From NCBI RefSeq assembly GCF_011058215.1, contig NZ_JAALFG010000002.1, forward strand, positions 62,001-126,000: a DNA stretch of 64,000 nucleotides, read 5' to 3'. Source of the DNA: Devosia aurantiaca. GTDB taxonomy: Bacteria; Pseudomonadota; Alphaproteobacteria; Rhizobiales; Devosiaceae. The translations under genes and the position numbers were made by a program. The notes under the pieces are model-generated. The model made no database searches. It worked only from the letters and a program-made list of their open reading frames with translations, and was not told the origin of the DNA. The number at the start of each line of letters is the position of its first letter. Position 1 is the stretch's first letter. Shown here in pieces: positions 9,585 to 17,809 of this stretch.

Positions 9585-10085
9585 ATGAGCCTGTCGCTTT
9601 ACGACGTCACGTTGCCGGTGTTCACCCGCATGCTGGCCAATCTCTTGGTCTTTCTCGACAAGGCGGAGGCCGATGCGGCTGCACGCAAGTACTCGACCGA
9701 GGCGCTTGCAGATGCGCGGCTTGCGCCGGACATGATCCCGTTTCGCGGGCAGGTGATGATCGCGACCGATCACGTCAAAGGCTGCGTCAGCCGCCTGGCT
9801 GGGCAGCCCGTGCCGTCATGGCCGGACGAAGAAAAGACCTTCGACGAACTGCGGGCCCGCGTGCAGAAGGCGCTCGATCTTCTCGTCACGATCACGCCAG
9901 AGGCTATGCAGGGCAGCGAGACGCGCGAGGTGACGCTCAAGACCCGCACCGGCGAGGTGACGCTCAGCGGCCTCGATTACGTGAACCAGCGCGCCATGCC
10001 GAACTTTTATTTCCACGTCACCACGGCCTATGACATCCTACGCCACAATGGCGTGCCGCTGGGCAAGTCGGATTTCATCGGCTGA
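9585..10085 (+). CDS. DUF1993 family protein
   Basis: A 166-residue cytoplasmic, mostly helical protein of the DUF1993 family, related in fold to DinB-like four-helix proteins. The start SLSLYDVTLPVFTRMLANL, the central MIPFRGQVMIATDHVKGCVSRLAG and the C-terminal ALPNFYFHVTTAYDILRHNGV-like segment (with M for L) are characteristic. The biochemical role is unknown. It stands alone, divergent from the K+ channel and 78 bases upstream of the glycosyltransferase. No regulatory signal was recognised. Confidence 0.8.
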   Translation: MSLSLYDVTLPVFTRMLANLLVFLDKAEADAAARKYSTEALADARLAPDMIPFRGQVMIATDHVKGCVSRLAGQPVPSWPDEEKTFDELRARVQKALDLLVTITPEAMQGSETREVTLKTRTGEVTLSGLDYVNQRAMPNFYFHVTTAYDILRHNGVPLGKSDFIG

Positions 10086-10163
10086 GGCGGTGTTGCCGCG
10101 CAACGGCGACCGCGCTATGTGCAGCGCCAGGACGCGCCGGGATCGCATCGGCAAGGGGACCGC

Positions 10164-10907
10164 ATGAAGCTTGCTTTCGTCATTCCGGCGTATAACGAAG
10201 AAGCGCTGATCGGCAAATGCCTGACCTCGGTCTTGGCCGAGATCAAGCGCTCCGGCGCCGATGCGGACGTGATCGTCGTCAACAACGCCTCCAAGGACCG
10301 GACCGGTGAGATCGCCCGCAGCTTTGCCGGCGTGCGCGTCGTCGACGAGCCCAAGAAGGGTCTTGTGAACGCCCGCGATGCCGGCTTTGCCGCCAGCGAA
10401 GGCTATGAGCTGGTCGCTAATATCGACAGCGACACGATCGTGCCCGAAGGCTGGCTGGATACAGTGCTGAGCGAGTTCGGCAAGGATCCCAAGCTCGTCT
10501 GCCTCAGCGGTCCCTACGTCTACTACGACATGAAGCCGCATAATCGGCTGTTGATCGGCATGTTCTATGGGCTGACCTGGCTGATTTACGTGCTCAACCG
10601 CTTCATCCTGCGCGTGGGCTCGGTGGTGCAGGGCGGAAATTTCGTGTTCCGTCGCGAGGCCTGGGCTTCGGTAGGCGGCTATGACCGCAGCATCGACTTC
10701 TTCGGCGAGGATACCGACGTCGCGGTGCGCCTGAGCAAGGTCGGCAAGGTCAAATGGACCTTTGCGCTCAAGATGATGACCTCCGGAAGGCGGCTTGAAC
10801 AAGAGGGCGTGTTCCGCACCGCCGGTACTTACACGCTCAACTTCTTCTGGGTCACCTTCCGCGGCAAGCCGGCCACGAAAAAGTATACCGACATCCGCCC
10901 GCACTAG
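10164..10907 (+). CDS. Family 2 glycosyltransferase
   Basis: GT-A fold glycosyltransferase of 247 residues, probably membrane-associated through a hydrophobic stretch near residues 130-155. Motifs in order are VIPAYNEEALIGKC (nucleotide-sugar site), VNNASKDRTGEIA, the metal-binding NIDSDTIVPEGW (DxD at about residue 92), GGNFVFRREAW and the acceptor-site FFGEDTDVAVRL. The ATG at 10164 begins directly with the conserved KLAFVIPAYNEE strand, so I prefer it to the in-frame extension from 10119. The donor, the acceptor and the polymer are not evident. The next gene encodes an ExoD-like protein, which hints at exopolysaccharide or surface glycan work. Confidence 0.88.
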   Translation: MKLAFVIPAYNEEALIGKCLTSVLAEIKRSGADADVIVVNNASKDRTGEIARSFAGVRVVDEPKKGLVNARDAGFAASEGYELVANIDSDTIVPEGWLDTVLSEFGKDPKLVCLSGPYVYYDMKPHNRLLIGMFYGLTWLIYVLNRFILRVGSVVQGGNFVFRREAWASVGGYDRSIDFFGEDTDVAVRLSKVGKVKWTFALKMMTSGRRLEQEGVFRTAGTYTLNFFWVTFRGKPATKKYTDIRPH

Positions 10908-10958
10908 GTGTAATCTCCTGCAATGCACCGCTGCTCGTCATGCGGTGGTGGGGTGGCA

Positions 10959-11644
10959 ATGGCAGACGCAAGCGAGACGAATGAACTAAGCGCATCTTCT
11001 GCGCCGATTGGTTTTGCGCCCGATGAACCGGCGGAACGGCTTTCCGATATTTTGACGGCCATCGCCTCGGATACGCAGCGCGACCGGATTTCGATCGGCT
11101 ATCTGCTGCAGGCGCTCGAACATCGTGCCGTCGGCGCGCTCATGTTCATCTTCGCCATCCCCAATGCCATACCGGTGCCGCCCGGCGTTTCCGCCGTGCT
11201 TGGCGCACCGCTGATTTTCCTGTCTTTCCAGATGATGCTCGGACAGCGGCCATGGCTGCCCAAGATCATCACGAATCGCTCTTTGTCGCGCGGCGAGTTC
11301 GAAAAGGTTGTGAGTCTTACCGCCCCCTGGCTGGCGCGTGCCGAGCGGCTGATGCGGCCGCGTTTGAGCTTTTTGGCGCGCCCGCCGATGGAGTATGTGG
11401 TGGGCGCGATCTGCCTTCTGCTTTCGATCATCCTGTTTCTGCCGATCCCGCTGGGCAACATGCTGCCGGCTTTCACCATCTGCGTGCTGGCGCTGGGCGT
11501 GCTGGAGCGCGACGGGCTCTGGGTTAGCATCGGCGTCATCTGCTCCATCGTGGCGGTGCTGATCGTCTGGGGGTCGTGCTGGCGCTGTTGTGGAGCGCGC
11601 TCTTCGTGATCTCCAACGTCTTCAACTGGACGCTGCCGATCTAG
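10959..11644 (+). CDS. ExoD family exopolysaccharide synthesis protein, frame broken near 11569-11573
   Basis: Membrane protein of about 228 residues related to rhizobial ExoD. The N-terminal cytoplasmic part (ERLSDILTAIASDTQRDRIS) is followed by hydrophobic spans with AIPNAIPVPPGVSAVLGAPL, a family hallmark, near residue 75. The frame from 10959 runs into a false stop at 11609. Adding one G to the GGGGG at 11569-11573 gives VLIVWGVVLALLWSALFVISN and ends at the TAG at 11642-11644. The ATG at 10959 follows a GGTGGGG site and is preferred over 10923. ExoD affects exopolysaccharide production and alkali tolerance in Sinorhizobium; the exact activity is unknown. Confidence 0.8.
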
Positions 11645-11658
11645 AGCCGGGCGCGCAG

Positions 11659-12668
11659 ATGAGCATCTCCTCGCGCCTTCCGCCCGTTCAACTTACCACG
11701 GGCAAGGCGCTCGCGCCCAACACGGCGGCCTCACCCGCCCAGCCTGTTCAAAGCGCGGCACCTGCATCATCGCGGCAAACAGCTTTGGCGCAGATGATCC
11801 AACAGGCGCTGGGCGCACAGGACAGCATTGTTGGGCTGACCTCGGCGCTGACCGCTGCCGCGGGAAAGACGGCGCTACCGGAGCCGGTTCTGCAGGCAGC
11901 CCAGCAAATAATCGCGCACCAACTCCAGCTCAACAGCGGCAAATTAAACGGAGCCGCCGTCAAGCAGGCGATCCTGAATTCGGGTCTCTTCCAGGAAGCC
12001 AAGCTTGCTGCAGGACAGGCTCCTTCGGCCGCCACCGACCTGAAGGCGACGCTGCTTGGCTTGCAAAAAGTCTGATGGCTTGGCTGGGCCCGCCGACACA
12101 TCAGAGTCGTTTGTCGACCTTGCCGCCGCCGCTCAGAGGGACTTCGCCTAGAGCTCGCTCTGCGGATGCACCGGCACCCGACCTTCCCGATGACCCCATC
12201 AAGGCGGGAAAGGTGCTGCAGGAGCGAACTGAAGGCGCCCTTTCACGGTTGCGCCTTCACCAGAGCGCTTCCTTGCCCGAGGAGGGTCAGACACACGACG
12301 CGCAGTGGAGCCTTGACCTGCCCACAGTCATTGCGGGCCAACAGCATCTCCTGCACATCCAGATTCACCGGGATGCCGAAAACGCCGCTGCTGAGGCGAG
12401 TGAGCGCGGCTGGCAGATGCGCTTTGCCATCCACCTTGGCGACACGGGCGAGGTGAGCGCACAGATCGCTCAACGGGGAGCTTCGACGGGCGTCATGATC
12501 TGGGCTGACGATCCGCACACGGCATCGCTGCTGACCGGCAATCTTGCGGGTTTGCGACAGGACCTCCTGGCAGTCGGGCTACAGCCCGGCTCCGTCCTGG
12601 TGCGCAACGGCGCTCCACCCGCGGCGGCGAATCGCGCGACACAGCATATCCTGGACGAAAGCCGATGA
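11659..12668 (+). CDS. FliK-like flagellar hook-length control domain protein, apparently split by a -1 shift near 12065-12072
   Basis: Two consecutive frames look like one protein of about 336 residues. The first (11659-12075) is low-complexity, Ala/Gln-rich and helical (QMIQQALGAQDSIVGL). The second frame begins at the first one's stop and contains a FliK C-terminal (Flg_hook) domain: WSLDLPTVIAGQQHLLHIQI, then AIHLGDTGEVSAQIAQRG and LAGLRQDLLAVGLQPGSV. One extra A in the AAAAA run at 12065-12069 would join them as LQKSLMAWLG. FliK measures hook length and switches export specificity through FlhB, and an FlhB-tail gene follows directly. No other flagellar gene is in the window. Fusion is inference. 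Confidence 0.68.
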
Positions 12669-12937
12669 GCGATGACACCGCCAAGGCTCGTGCTCTTGCC
12701 GTCGCGCTCACCTATGAAAAAGGCTCGCGCGAGGCGCCCAAGGTCGTGGCCAAGGGCAGGGGACTCGTGGCCGACCGGATCGTGGCACTAGCGGAAGAAA
12801 ACGGCGTGATCATCGAGACCAATCCAATGCTGGCCGAAGCCCTCAGCGGCGTCGATCTGGACGACACTATCCCACTCGAACTCTACGAAGCGGTCGCCGT
12901 CGTCATCGGCTACGTGCTGCGTCAAACGGGTCGCTGA
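12665..12937 (+). CDS. FlhB C-terminal domain-like protein (FlhB/HrpN/YscU/SpaS family)
   Basis: A 90-residue soluble protein matching only the cytoplasmic tail of the type III export switch FlhB. It shows AVALTYEKGSREAPKVVAKG, GLVADRIVALAEENGV and IPLELYEAVAVVIGYVLR in the family order. There are no membrane spans and no NPTH autocleavage motif, because the sequence starts just after that point. Its ATG overlaps the stop of the FliK-like gene by four bases (ATGA), indicating a coupled pair. Stand-alone FlhB tails (FhlX/YlqH type) occur beside FliK-like genes in several bacteria, and some can replace the cleaved FlhB C-domain. Confidence 0.82.
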   Translation: MSDDTAKARALAVALTYEKGSREAPKVVAKGRGLVADRIVALAEENGVIIETNPMLAEALSGVDLDDTIPLELYEAVAVVIGYVLRQTGR

Positions 12938-12993
12938 ACTTGCACGCGGTCAATGGCGTTCCCATGTCGTAGCAACAGCAAGGGAGAAGGCCA

Positions 12994-13578
12994 ATGATGA
13001 GACAGGAAGACCAGCGCGCCATCGAAGACCTCTTCGATCGCCTTGAAAACGTCGAGCGCAACAGCGCGCCGAGAGACGAAGAAGCCGAAGCGCTGATCCG
13101 CGAAAAGCTTCGGCAAAATCCCGGCGCCGCCTATTTCATGGCGCAGACCATCATCGTCCAGGAAGCAGCGTTGCGCGAGCAGCAGGCGCAGCTCGAGCAG
13201 GCCGAACAGCGACAGGAGCGAGGTCGCGGCGGCTTTCTCGACAGCATTTTCGGCGGCGGCAACAATGACGAACAACGCCGTCAACCGGCACGGCAATACC
13301 AGCAGCCGCAGCAGGCGCCTGTAGAGGGCCGTCGAGGACCCTGGGGCGGACAACCTGGCGGCGGTGGTTTTCTGGCTGGCGCCGCGCAGACCGCGCTGGG
13401 TGTGACCGGTGGTGTGCTGCTTGGGTCAGCGATCGCCGGCATGTTCAGCACGCCGGCTGAAGCCGGGGAGCTTCCCGCGGAGGAGCCGCAAGACACTGGA
13501 GCCGATGACACCATGGACGATAGTAGCGGCGATTTCGGTGGGGACGGCGGCGACTTCGATATGGGCGGCGACTTTTAG
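12994..13578 (+). CDS. DUF2076 family protein
   Basis: A 194-residue protein of the DUF2076 family. The N-terminal helical region (residues 3-75) has the hallmarks EDQRAIEDLFDRL and NPGAAYFMAQTIIVQEAAL, with a coiled-coil tail rich in Gln and Glu. A Gly/Gln-rich linker follows. A hydrophobic glycine-rich stretch FLAGAAQTALGVTGGVLLGS lies near residue 125, and the C-terminus is strongly acidic (DDSSGDFGGDGGDFDMGGDF). A good ribosome-binding site (AGGGAGAAGG) precedes the ATG. It is often called a periplasmic ligand-binding sensor protein in databases, but its role is not established. It is convergent with the SleB-type lipoprotein, three bases apart. Confidence 0.82.
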   Translation: MMRQEDQRAIEDLFDRLENVERNSAPRDEEAEALIREKLRQNPGAAYFMAQTIIVQEAALREQQAQLEQAEQRQERGRGGFLDSIFGGGNNDEQRRQPARQYQQPQQAPVEGRRGPWGGQPGGGGFLAGAAQTALGVTGGVLLGSAIAGMFSTPAEAGELPAEEPQDTGADDTMDDSSGDFGGDGGDFDMGGDF

Positions 13579-13581
13579 CGC

Positions 13582-14055
13582 CTAGCGTACCGAGCGCTTC
13601 TCGTAAAACTCGTTGCCGCCCGCTTCAAGGACATAGAACATATTGTTGTAGGGAAAGCGCAGCCCGGCTGTGTGGAAATGCTGAGCATTCTGCACGCCGG
13701 GGTGGCGCTGCCCCCGCATGACCTGATCAGCAACCTGCGAGGCAAGCACGGCACCGCTATCCGTCATGGGCTTGCTCAGCACGCCCTGCGCAAACTGGTT
13801 TTTCTGCCCGACCACACCGCAAACGGTTTTCGGATAGCGGCTGTCATGCATGCGGTTCATCACCACGGTGCCAACGGCGAGCATTCCCTCCGCGCTCGAG
13901 CGGTTCGACTCGAAATACATCGCCCGCATCAGGCACTCTTTTTCGCTCATCTGGTTCATGGCGAAGTTCATGCCCAGGAAGGAGCACCCGCCCAAGCTCG
14001 TGGCCGCAACGGCCAGTGCTGCGAAGCGGATGATCGATCTGGCGGACAAAAACAT
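13582..14055 (-). CDS. SleB-family cell wall hydrolase, lipoprotein
   Basis: A 157-residue peptidoglycan hydrolase of the Hydrolase_2 (SleB/CwlJ) family, probably a lytic transglycosylase-like muramidase. The N-terminal signal ends in a lipobox (TSLGGC, Cys at residue 24), so the protein should be anchored to a membrane on its periplasmic face. The catalytic region follows: LMRAMYFESNRSSAEGMLAVG, where the Glu of YFES is the usual catalytic acid, then VVMNRMHDSRYPKTVCGVV and QFAQG. The length is that of a single catalytic domain without a peptidoglycan-binding module. It is transcribed toward the DUF2076 gene. Confidence 0.86.
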   Translation of the reverse strand: MFLSARSIIRFAALAVAATSLGGCSFLGMNFAMNQMSEKECLMRAMYFESNRSSAEGMLAVGTVVMNRMHDSRYPKTVCGVVGQKNQFAQGVLSKPMTDSGAVLASQVADQVMRGQRHPGVQNAQHFHTAGLRFPYNNMFYVLEAGGNEFYEKRSVR

Positions 14056-14147
14056 GCAGGCACTCCGGGCTGTGGCGAAAACGCCGCTTGTCCCGAAAAT
14101 GCCTGCACAGGCTTAAGGAAGCCCTGAGCCGCAGGGTGAATGAAGTC

Positions 14148-14597
14148 TTACCGGCGCTTGAACAGCTGCGCGGCAAGCAGGGCGGTGCCGATGATGACGA
14201 TAGCCGGCAGCGGATCGCTTCGCAGCGCCTTGGCACTGCGGCCAGCCTTGTAGGCTGCAAATTCAGCGATCTCGGCCCCACGCCGTGCGGCCTCGCGGCC
14301 GAGTACGGTAAGCTCGTCGCCCCATTCGCTGGCCAGATCGCCTGCCTTGTGGCTCCAGTCGTCGGCGGCATGGCCGGCCGATCGGCTCCAGTCGGTGGCG
14401 GCGGTTCCGGCGGTGCGGCCCCAGTCATTGGCCGTATGGCTTGCCTGCTTGCCCCAGTCATGGGCTGTGTGGCCCGCCTGATGGGACACGGCTTCGCTGA
14501 CGCGGCTGATCTCGCGACGCAACTCGCGCAGTCGCGCTTCCAACGGGCTTTCTTGCCGCCGGCCGGTAAGCTGGGACAACAATTGATCTATGTTCAT
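14148..14597 (-). CDS. Membrane-anchored protein with five 11-residue Trp repeats
   Basis: A 149-residue protein of no recognised family. Residues 38-95 contain five tandem 11-residue units with tryptophan at 48, 59, 70, 81 and 92, exactly 11 apart, in the pattern H/A-A-x-D-W-G/S-x-x-A. Such hendecads form long amphipathic helices, as in LEA proteins. A single membrane span follows near the C-terminus (PAIVIIGTALLAAQLF), ending in basic residues. The topology of a helical soluble part plus a C-terminal anchor recalls ElaB/YqjD (DUF883), but I see no clear sequence match. Function is unknown; membrane-surface association or stress protection are possibilities. Confidence 0.72.
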   Translation of the reverse strand: MNIDQLLSQLTGRRQESPLEARLRELRREISRVSEAVSHQAGHTAHDWGKQASHTANDWGRTAGTAATDWSRSAGHAADDWSHKAGDLASEWGDELTVLGREAARRGAEIAEFAAYKAGRSAKALRSDPLPAIVIIGTALLAAQLFKRR

Positions 14598-14701
14598 GTG
14601 ACGCTCCGATTTTCAGCTAAACGGAAATAAATCTCGGCAAGTTCCCGCGCCCTCTTGAAGCGTTTTCGTCACGCGCCATTTCTAGGCTCTTGGAGGTGCC
14701 A

Positions 14702-15031
14702 ATGAGCAAAAGTGCCGACCGTTTGAACCGGTTGTTCGACAAGCTGGAAAAACGCGTGCCTCCCGTGGTTGCCGGTTGGCTTAACTGGATGAGGCGCCCC
14801 GAAGCGCGGCTGGTGCGTATTCCACTCGGCATCCTGCTCGTGCTCGGTGGCATTTTCAGCTTCTTGCCGGTCCTCGGCATCTGGATGCTGCCTCTGGGCC
14901 TGCTGCTACTGGCGCTTGACCTGATCTTCCTGCAGGCGCCCGTCAACACCGCCATCGTTCGCGGCGGACGCAAGTGGACGACTTGGCAGCGTGGTCGGCG
15001 TGACAAGCGCAATCGGCAAAATCAGCCGTAG
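14702..15031 (+). CDS. Small inner-membrane protein, conserved hypothetical
   Basis: A 109-residue protein with a helical cytoplasmic N-terminus (SADRLNRLFDKLEKRVP), two hydrophobic spans (about residues 40-57, IPLGILLVLGGIFSFLPVL, and 60-78, WMLPLGLLLLALDLIFL) and a very basic tail (RRDKRNRQ). The ATG at 14702 has a GGAGGTG ribosome-binding site. The gene is divergent from the 11-residue-repeat protein and converges with the nucleosidase gene, overlapping it by ten bases. Similar two-span proteins are common in alphaproteobacteria, but no function is known to me. Confidence 0.75.
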   Translation: MSKSADRLNRLFDKLEKRVPPVVAGWLNWMRRPEARLVRIPLGILLVLGGIFSFLPVLGIWMLPLGLLLLALDLIFLQAPVNTAIVRGGRKWTTWQRGRRDKRNRQNQP

Positions 15032-15606
15032 GCTTTTTCGATCAGGTCCACGACCTCGGCCAGCTTTTCGTCGATGATGTGCAGGTATTGCGTCCAACTC
15101 GCCATGCCGGTCAGTTCTTCCTTGCCATCGGAGATGCCGCGCAGCGCCAGCAGCGGAACATCGAACGCCATGCAGGCCCGCAGCACGGCCCAGGTTTCCA
15201 TATCGACCATGTCTTCCTCGATGCGATCATAGGCCGCTCCCGAAACGACATTCGCACCGGTAGAAAGTGTCGCCCCGTCCAGCCCGGACACTAACGGCTC
15301 CAGCGGAAGCGTCGCCGGCAGACCCGTGAATGGCGTTTCGCCCCTTGCAAAGCCCAAGGCCGACGCATCCATGTCTCGATAAGACACCGAGATTGCCTGA
15401 TAGACGTCGCATTGCGTCAACACCCGCGACCCTGCCGAACCGAGCGACACCACCAGCCTCGGCAATTCTCCCTGGCAGGCCGCAAGCGCGCGGGTTGCGT
15501 TGACCGCCGCCTCCACCGGGCCCACGCCAATAATGGTCGGACGGATGCGCGCCCGCAGGTGTGGCCCGTACTCGGCCTCCGCGGCCATGAGGTAAATAAT
15601 GGTCAT
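15022..15606 (-). CDS. 5'-methylthioadenosine/S-adenosylhomocysteine nucleosidase family protein
   Basis: A nucleoside phosphorylase-fold hydrolase of about 194 residues. Family features are the N-terminal IYLMAAEAEYGPHL, IIGVGPVEAA, LVVSLGSAGS and, later, VDMETWAVLRACMAFDVPLLALRGISD, which contains the conserved Met-Glu and Asp used for ribose and base binding. MTA/SAH nucleosidases cleave adenine from methylthioadenosine and S-adenosylhomocysteine in the activated methyl cycle. The protein is shorter than MtnN (about 230 residues) and diverges in places, so substrate is less certain than family. The start is uncertain: I use the ATG at 15606, with 15621 and 15639 also in frame. Confidence 0.72.
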   Translation of the reverse strand: MTIIYLMAAEAEYGPHLRARIRPTIIGVGPVEAAVNATRALAACQGELPRLVVSLGSAGSRVLTQCDVYQAISVSYRDMDASALGFARGETPFTGLPATLPLEPLVSGLDGATLSTGANVVSGAAYDRIEEDMVDMETWAVLRACMAFDVPLLALRGISDGKEELTGMASWTQYLHIIDEKLAEVVDLIEKAYG

Positions 15607-15718
15607 GGGGGAAACTACCATGACTTGGCTACCGGCCAAGCCCTTGTTTGCGCTTCGGTAACCTTGTCATGACCATTCTAATCGCTTCACCGCAGAAGGC
15701 GGTGCATGGACGGCCAGT

Positions 15719-16006
15719 ATGCGTTTTGCCCGAGTTGAAGACAGTTTGGATTGGAGCGAAGTCCCGCCGCGTCGCGAGCCCGTTCGCGTCGTCATGCAGG
15801 CCGATGTCGAGCAGGAAGCGCGGCGCCGTAAACAGGGTCTGGCGATCGACGAATGGCAGTTGCGCGAATTTGTCAGCGGCGTCCCGCTTCCCGATCGCCT
15901 GGTGCAGCTTTGCCGGCAGATCGATCTGGCGTCGGCAGCTCTTTCGCGCATGTCGCCGATCCCAACGAACTTTGCCGACGACATCTATTGGCCGCGCATG
16001 TGGTAG
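15719..16006 (+). CDS. Hypothetical protein
   Basis: A 95-residue soluble protein that I do not recognise. It is charged and Arg-rich in the first half (VEQEARRRKQGLAIDEWQLREFV) and ends in IYWPRMW. No signal peptide, membrane span or known motif is visible. Codon usage resembles that of neighbouring genes, so it looks like a real, resident gene. It stands alone between the nucleosidase and the DUF2934 gene. Confidence 0.6.
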   Translation: MRFARVEDSLDWSEVPPRREPVRVVMQADVEQEARRRKQGLAIDEWQLREFVSGVPLPDRLVQLCRQIDLASAALSRMSPIPTNFADDIYWPRMW

Positions 16007-16030
16007 GCCGGGTCACCCCGGCCAGTCACA

Positions 16031-16201
16031 TTAGGCAGCTTTCTTGGCGCGAGGCGCGCGCTTGCGCGGCTGGGCAATGGTCTTTGCGGCAGCTGAAGCA
16101 AGCTCGGCGGCAGCCTTGAACCAATAGGCCTGGTCTTGGCCATGAGGACGCCCATCGGCATCCCAAAGAGCATAGGCGCGGCGCTGAATTTCATCGTGCA
16201 T
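16031..16201 (-). CDS. DUF2934 family small protein
   Basis: A 56-residue protein with the DUF2934 signature EIQRRAYALWDADGRPHG followed by DQAYWFKAAAEL, then a Lys/Arg/Ala-rich tail (RKRAPRAKKAA) that could contact nucleic acid. DUF2934 proteins are small, common in Hyphomicrobiales and of unknown function. The ATG at 16201 is chosen because GGAGA sits seven bases upstream; a TTG at 16222 in the same frame lacks a site. The 230 bases to the next gene show no recognised element. Confidence 0.75.
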   Translation of the reverse strand: MHDEIQRRAYALWDADGRPHGQDQAYWFKAAAELASAAAKTIAQPRKRAPRAKKAA

Positions 16202-16434
16202 GCGAAAGTCTCCGATCTTCAAGGATGCCCTCAGCCTGCGAGCTTATGGTTTACGCAGTGTGAAGATCGCGCGCATCTTTGCGCAGGGGTGCCATGTCGA
16301 AGCCACGACGAGCGCTTCGTCGAGGCGGTGAAACCCGATGAAGCTGACATCTCCTGTCATCGTCAGCAGCTATCGATTGAGCATCAGCCCGCACCCGCTT
16401 AGGCTCATGCGCCTGCGCGCGGAAGGAAACGACC

Positions 16435-17787
16435 ATGAAGCCATTTCACCATCTTCTTGCGAACAACCTCGTCGCTAATATCACCAACTACACAGTGTGG
16501 TTCGCCGTCACCTTCTGGGTCTTCATCGAAACCGAATCGGTGTTCGCCACGGGTATGATCGCCGGCGTTTACCTCGTGCTGACCGCAGCACTCGGCATCT
16601 GGCTCGGCTCGATCGTCGACCATAATTCCAAACGCCTGGTGATGATGGGCTCGAGCGTCGTCTCGGCTGTATTTTACGCACTCAGCCTTGTCATGGTTCT
16701 GCTCGAACCGGAAGGCGGCTTCACCAACCCCTATGGCCCATACCTTTGGAGCTTCATCCTGCTGGTGATGCTCGGCGTCATTGCCGGAAACATTCGCTCG
16801 ATCGCCCTTGCGACGCTTGTCACTATCCTGATCCCGGAAAGCGAGCGCGACAAGGCGAACGGCCTTGTCGGCATGGTCACCGGCATCGGGTTTCTCACCA
16901 CCTCGGTGATCTCGGGGTTCCTCGTCGCCTATGTTGGCATTCTGGGCGTGCTCGCTTTTTCGCTGAGCCTCACCGTTCTCGTCTTCATTCATCTCAGCTT
17001 CGTCAAAGTCGACGAGGGCCGAGCCGAGGCCGCTGTCGGTGAGAAGGCGGAACCGAAGCGCGTCGACCTTGCCGGCACGATCCGCATTATCGGCGCGGTG
17101 CCGGGCCTCTTCGCGCTGATCCTGTTTGCCTGCTTCAACAATTTTCTTGGTGGCGTCTTCATGGCGCTGCTCGATGCCTATGGCCTGTCGCTGGTTTCGG
17201 TGCAGGTCTGGGGGCTGTTGTTCGGCGGCCTCTCCACTGCGTTCATCATCAGCGGCATCGTCATTTCCAAGACCGGGCTGGGCAAGAACCCGATCCGTAC
17301 GCTGTTGCTCGTCAACGTTATCACCTGGTCGGTCTGCTGCGTCTTCACGCTGCAGTCCTCCATCTGGCTGCTCGCCTTCGGCTGCTTCATCTGGATGCTG
17401 CTCGGGCCCTATGCGGAAGCGGCCGAGCACACGACGCTGCAAAAGGTCGTGCCGCTGGAGCGCCAGGGCCGCGTTTTCGGCTTTGCCCAATCGGTCGAGC
17501 AATCGGCTTCACCACTTACCGCATTCCTGATCGGGCCGCTGACGCAGTTCGTGGTCATTCCGTTCATGACCGATGGGGCAGGGGCCGACGCCATCGGCTC
17601 CTGGTTCGGCACGGGACCGGATCGGGGTATCGCCCTGGTCTTTACCGTGGCTGGCTTCATCGGCCTGATCGTCACGATCTTCGCCTTCAATTCACGCTAC
17701 TACAGGCAATTGTCGGCCGCCTATGCCAATAGCGCCAACGATGACGACGAAAATGGCGGGGCAGCCGCAGTGGCCAACCCCGCCTGA
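16435..17787 (+). CDS. MFS transporter
   Basis: Major facilitator superfamily secondary transporter in the inner membrane, 450 residues with about 12 spans. The N-terminal FHHLLANNLVANITNYTVWFAVTFW and the loop WLGSIVDHNSKRLVMM (the motif A region between spans 2 and 3) support the family. The central VPLERQGRVFGFAQSVEQSASPL and the hydrophilic C-terminus rich in Asn and Asp are also visible. Proteins of this branch are often annotated as drug or macrolide efflux (MefA-like) pumps. The substrate cannot be assigned. The start has an adequate GGAAGGAAA site. Confidence 0.85.
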   Translation: MKPFHHLLANNLVANITNYTVWFAVTFWVFIETESVFATGMIAGVYLVLTAALGIWLGSIVDHNSKRLVMMGSSVVSAVFYALSLVMVLLEPEGGFTNPYGPYLWSFILLVMLGVIAGNIRSIALATLVTILIPESERDKANGLVGMVTGIGFLTTSVISGFLVAYVGILGVLAFSLSLTVLVFIHLSFVKVDEGRAEAAVGEKAEPKRVDLAGTIRIIGAVPGLFALILFACFNNFLGGVFMALLDAYGLSLVSVQVWGLLFGGLSTAFIISGIVISKTGLGKNPIRTLLLVNVITWSVCCVFTLQSSIWLLAFGCFIWMLLGPYAEAAEHTTLQKVVPLERQGRVFGFAQSVEQSASPLTAFLIGPLTQFVVIPFMTDGAGADAIGSWFGTGPDRGIALVFTVAGFIGLIVTIFAFNSRYYRQLSAAYANSANDDDENGGAAAVANPA

Positions 17788-17809
17788 TCGGAAACCTCGT
17801 TGTTACCGC

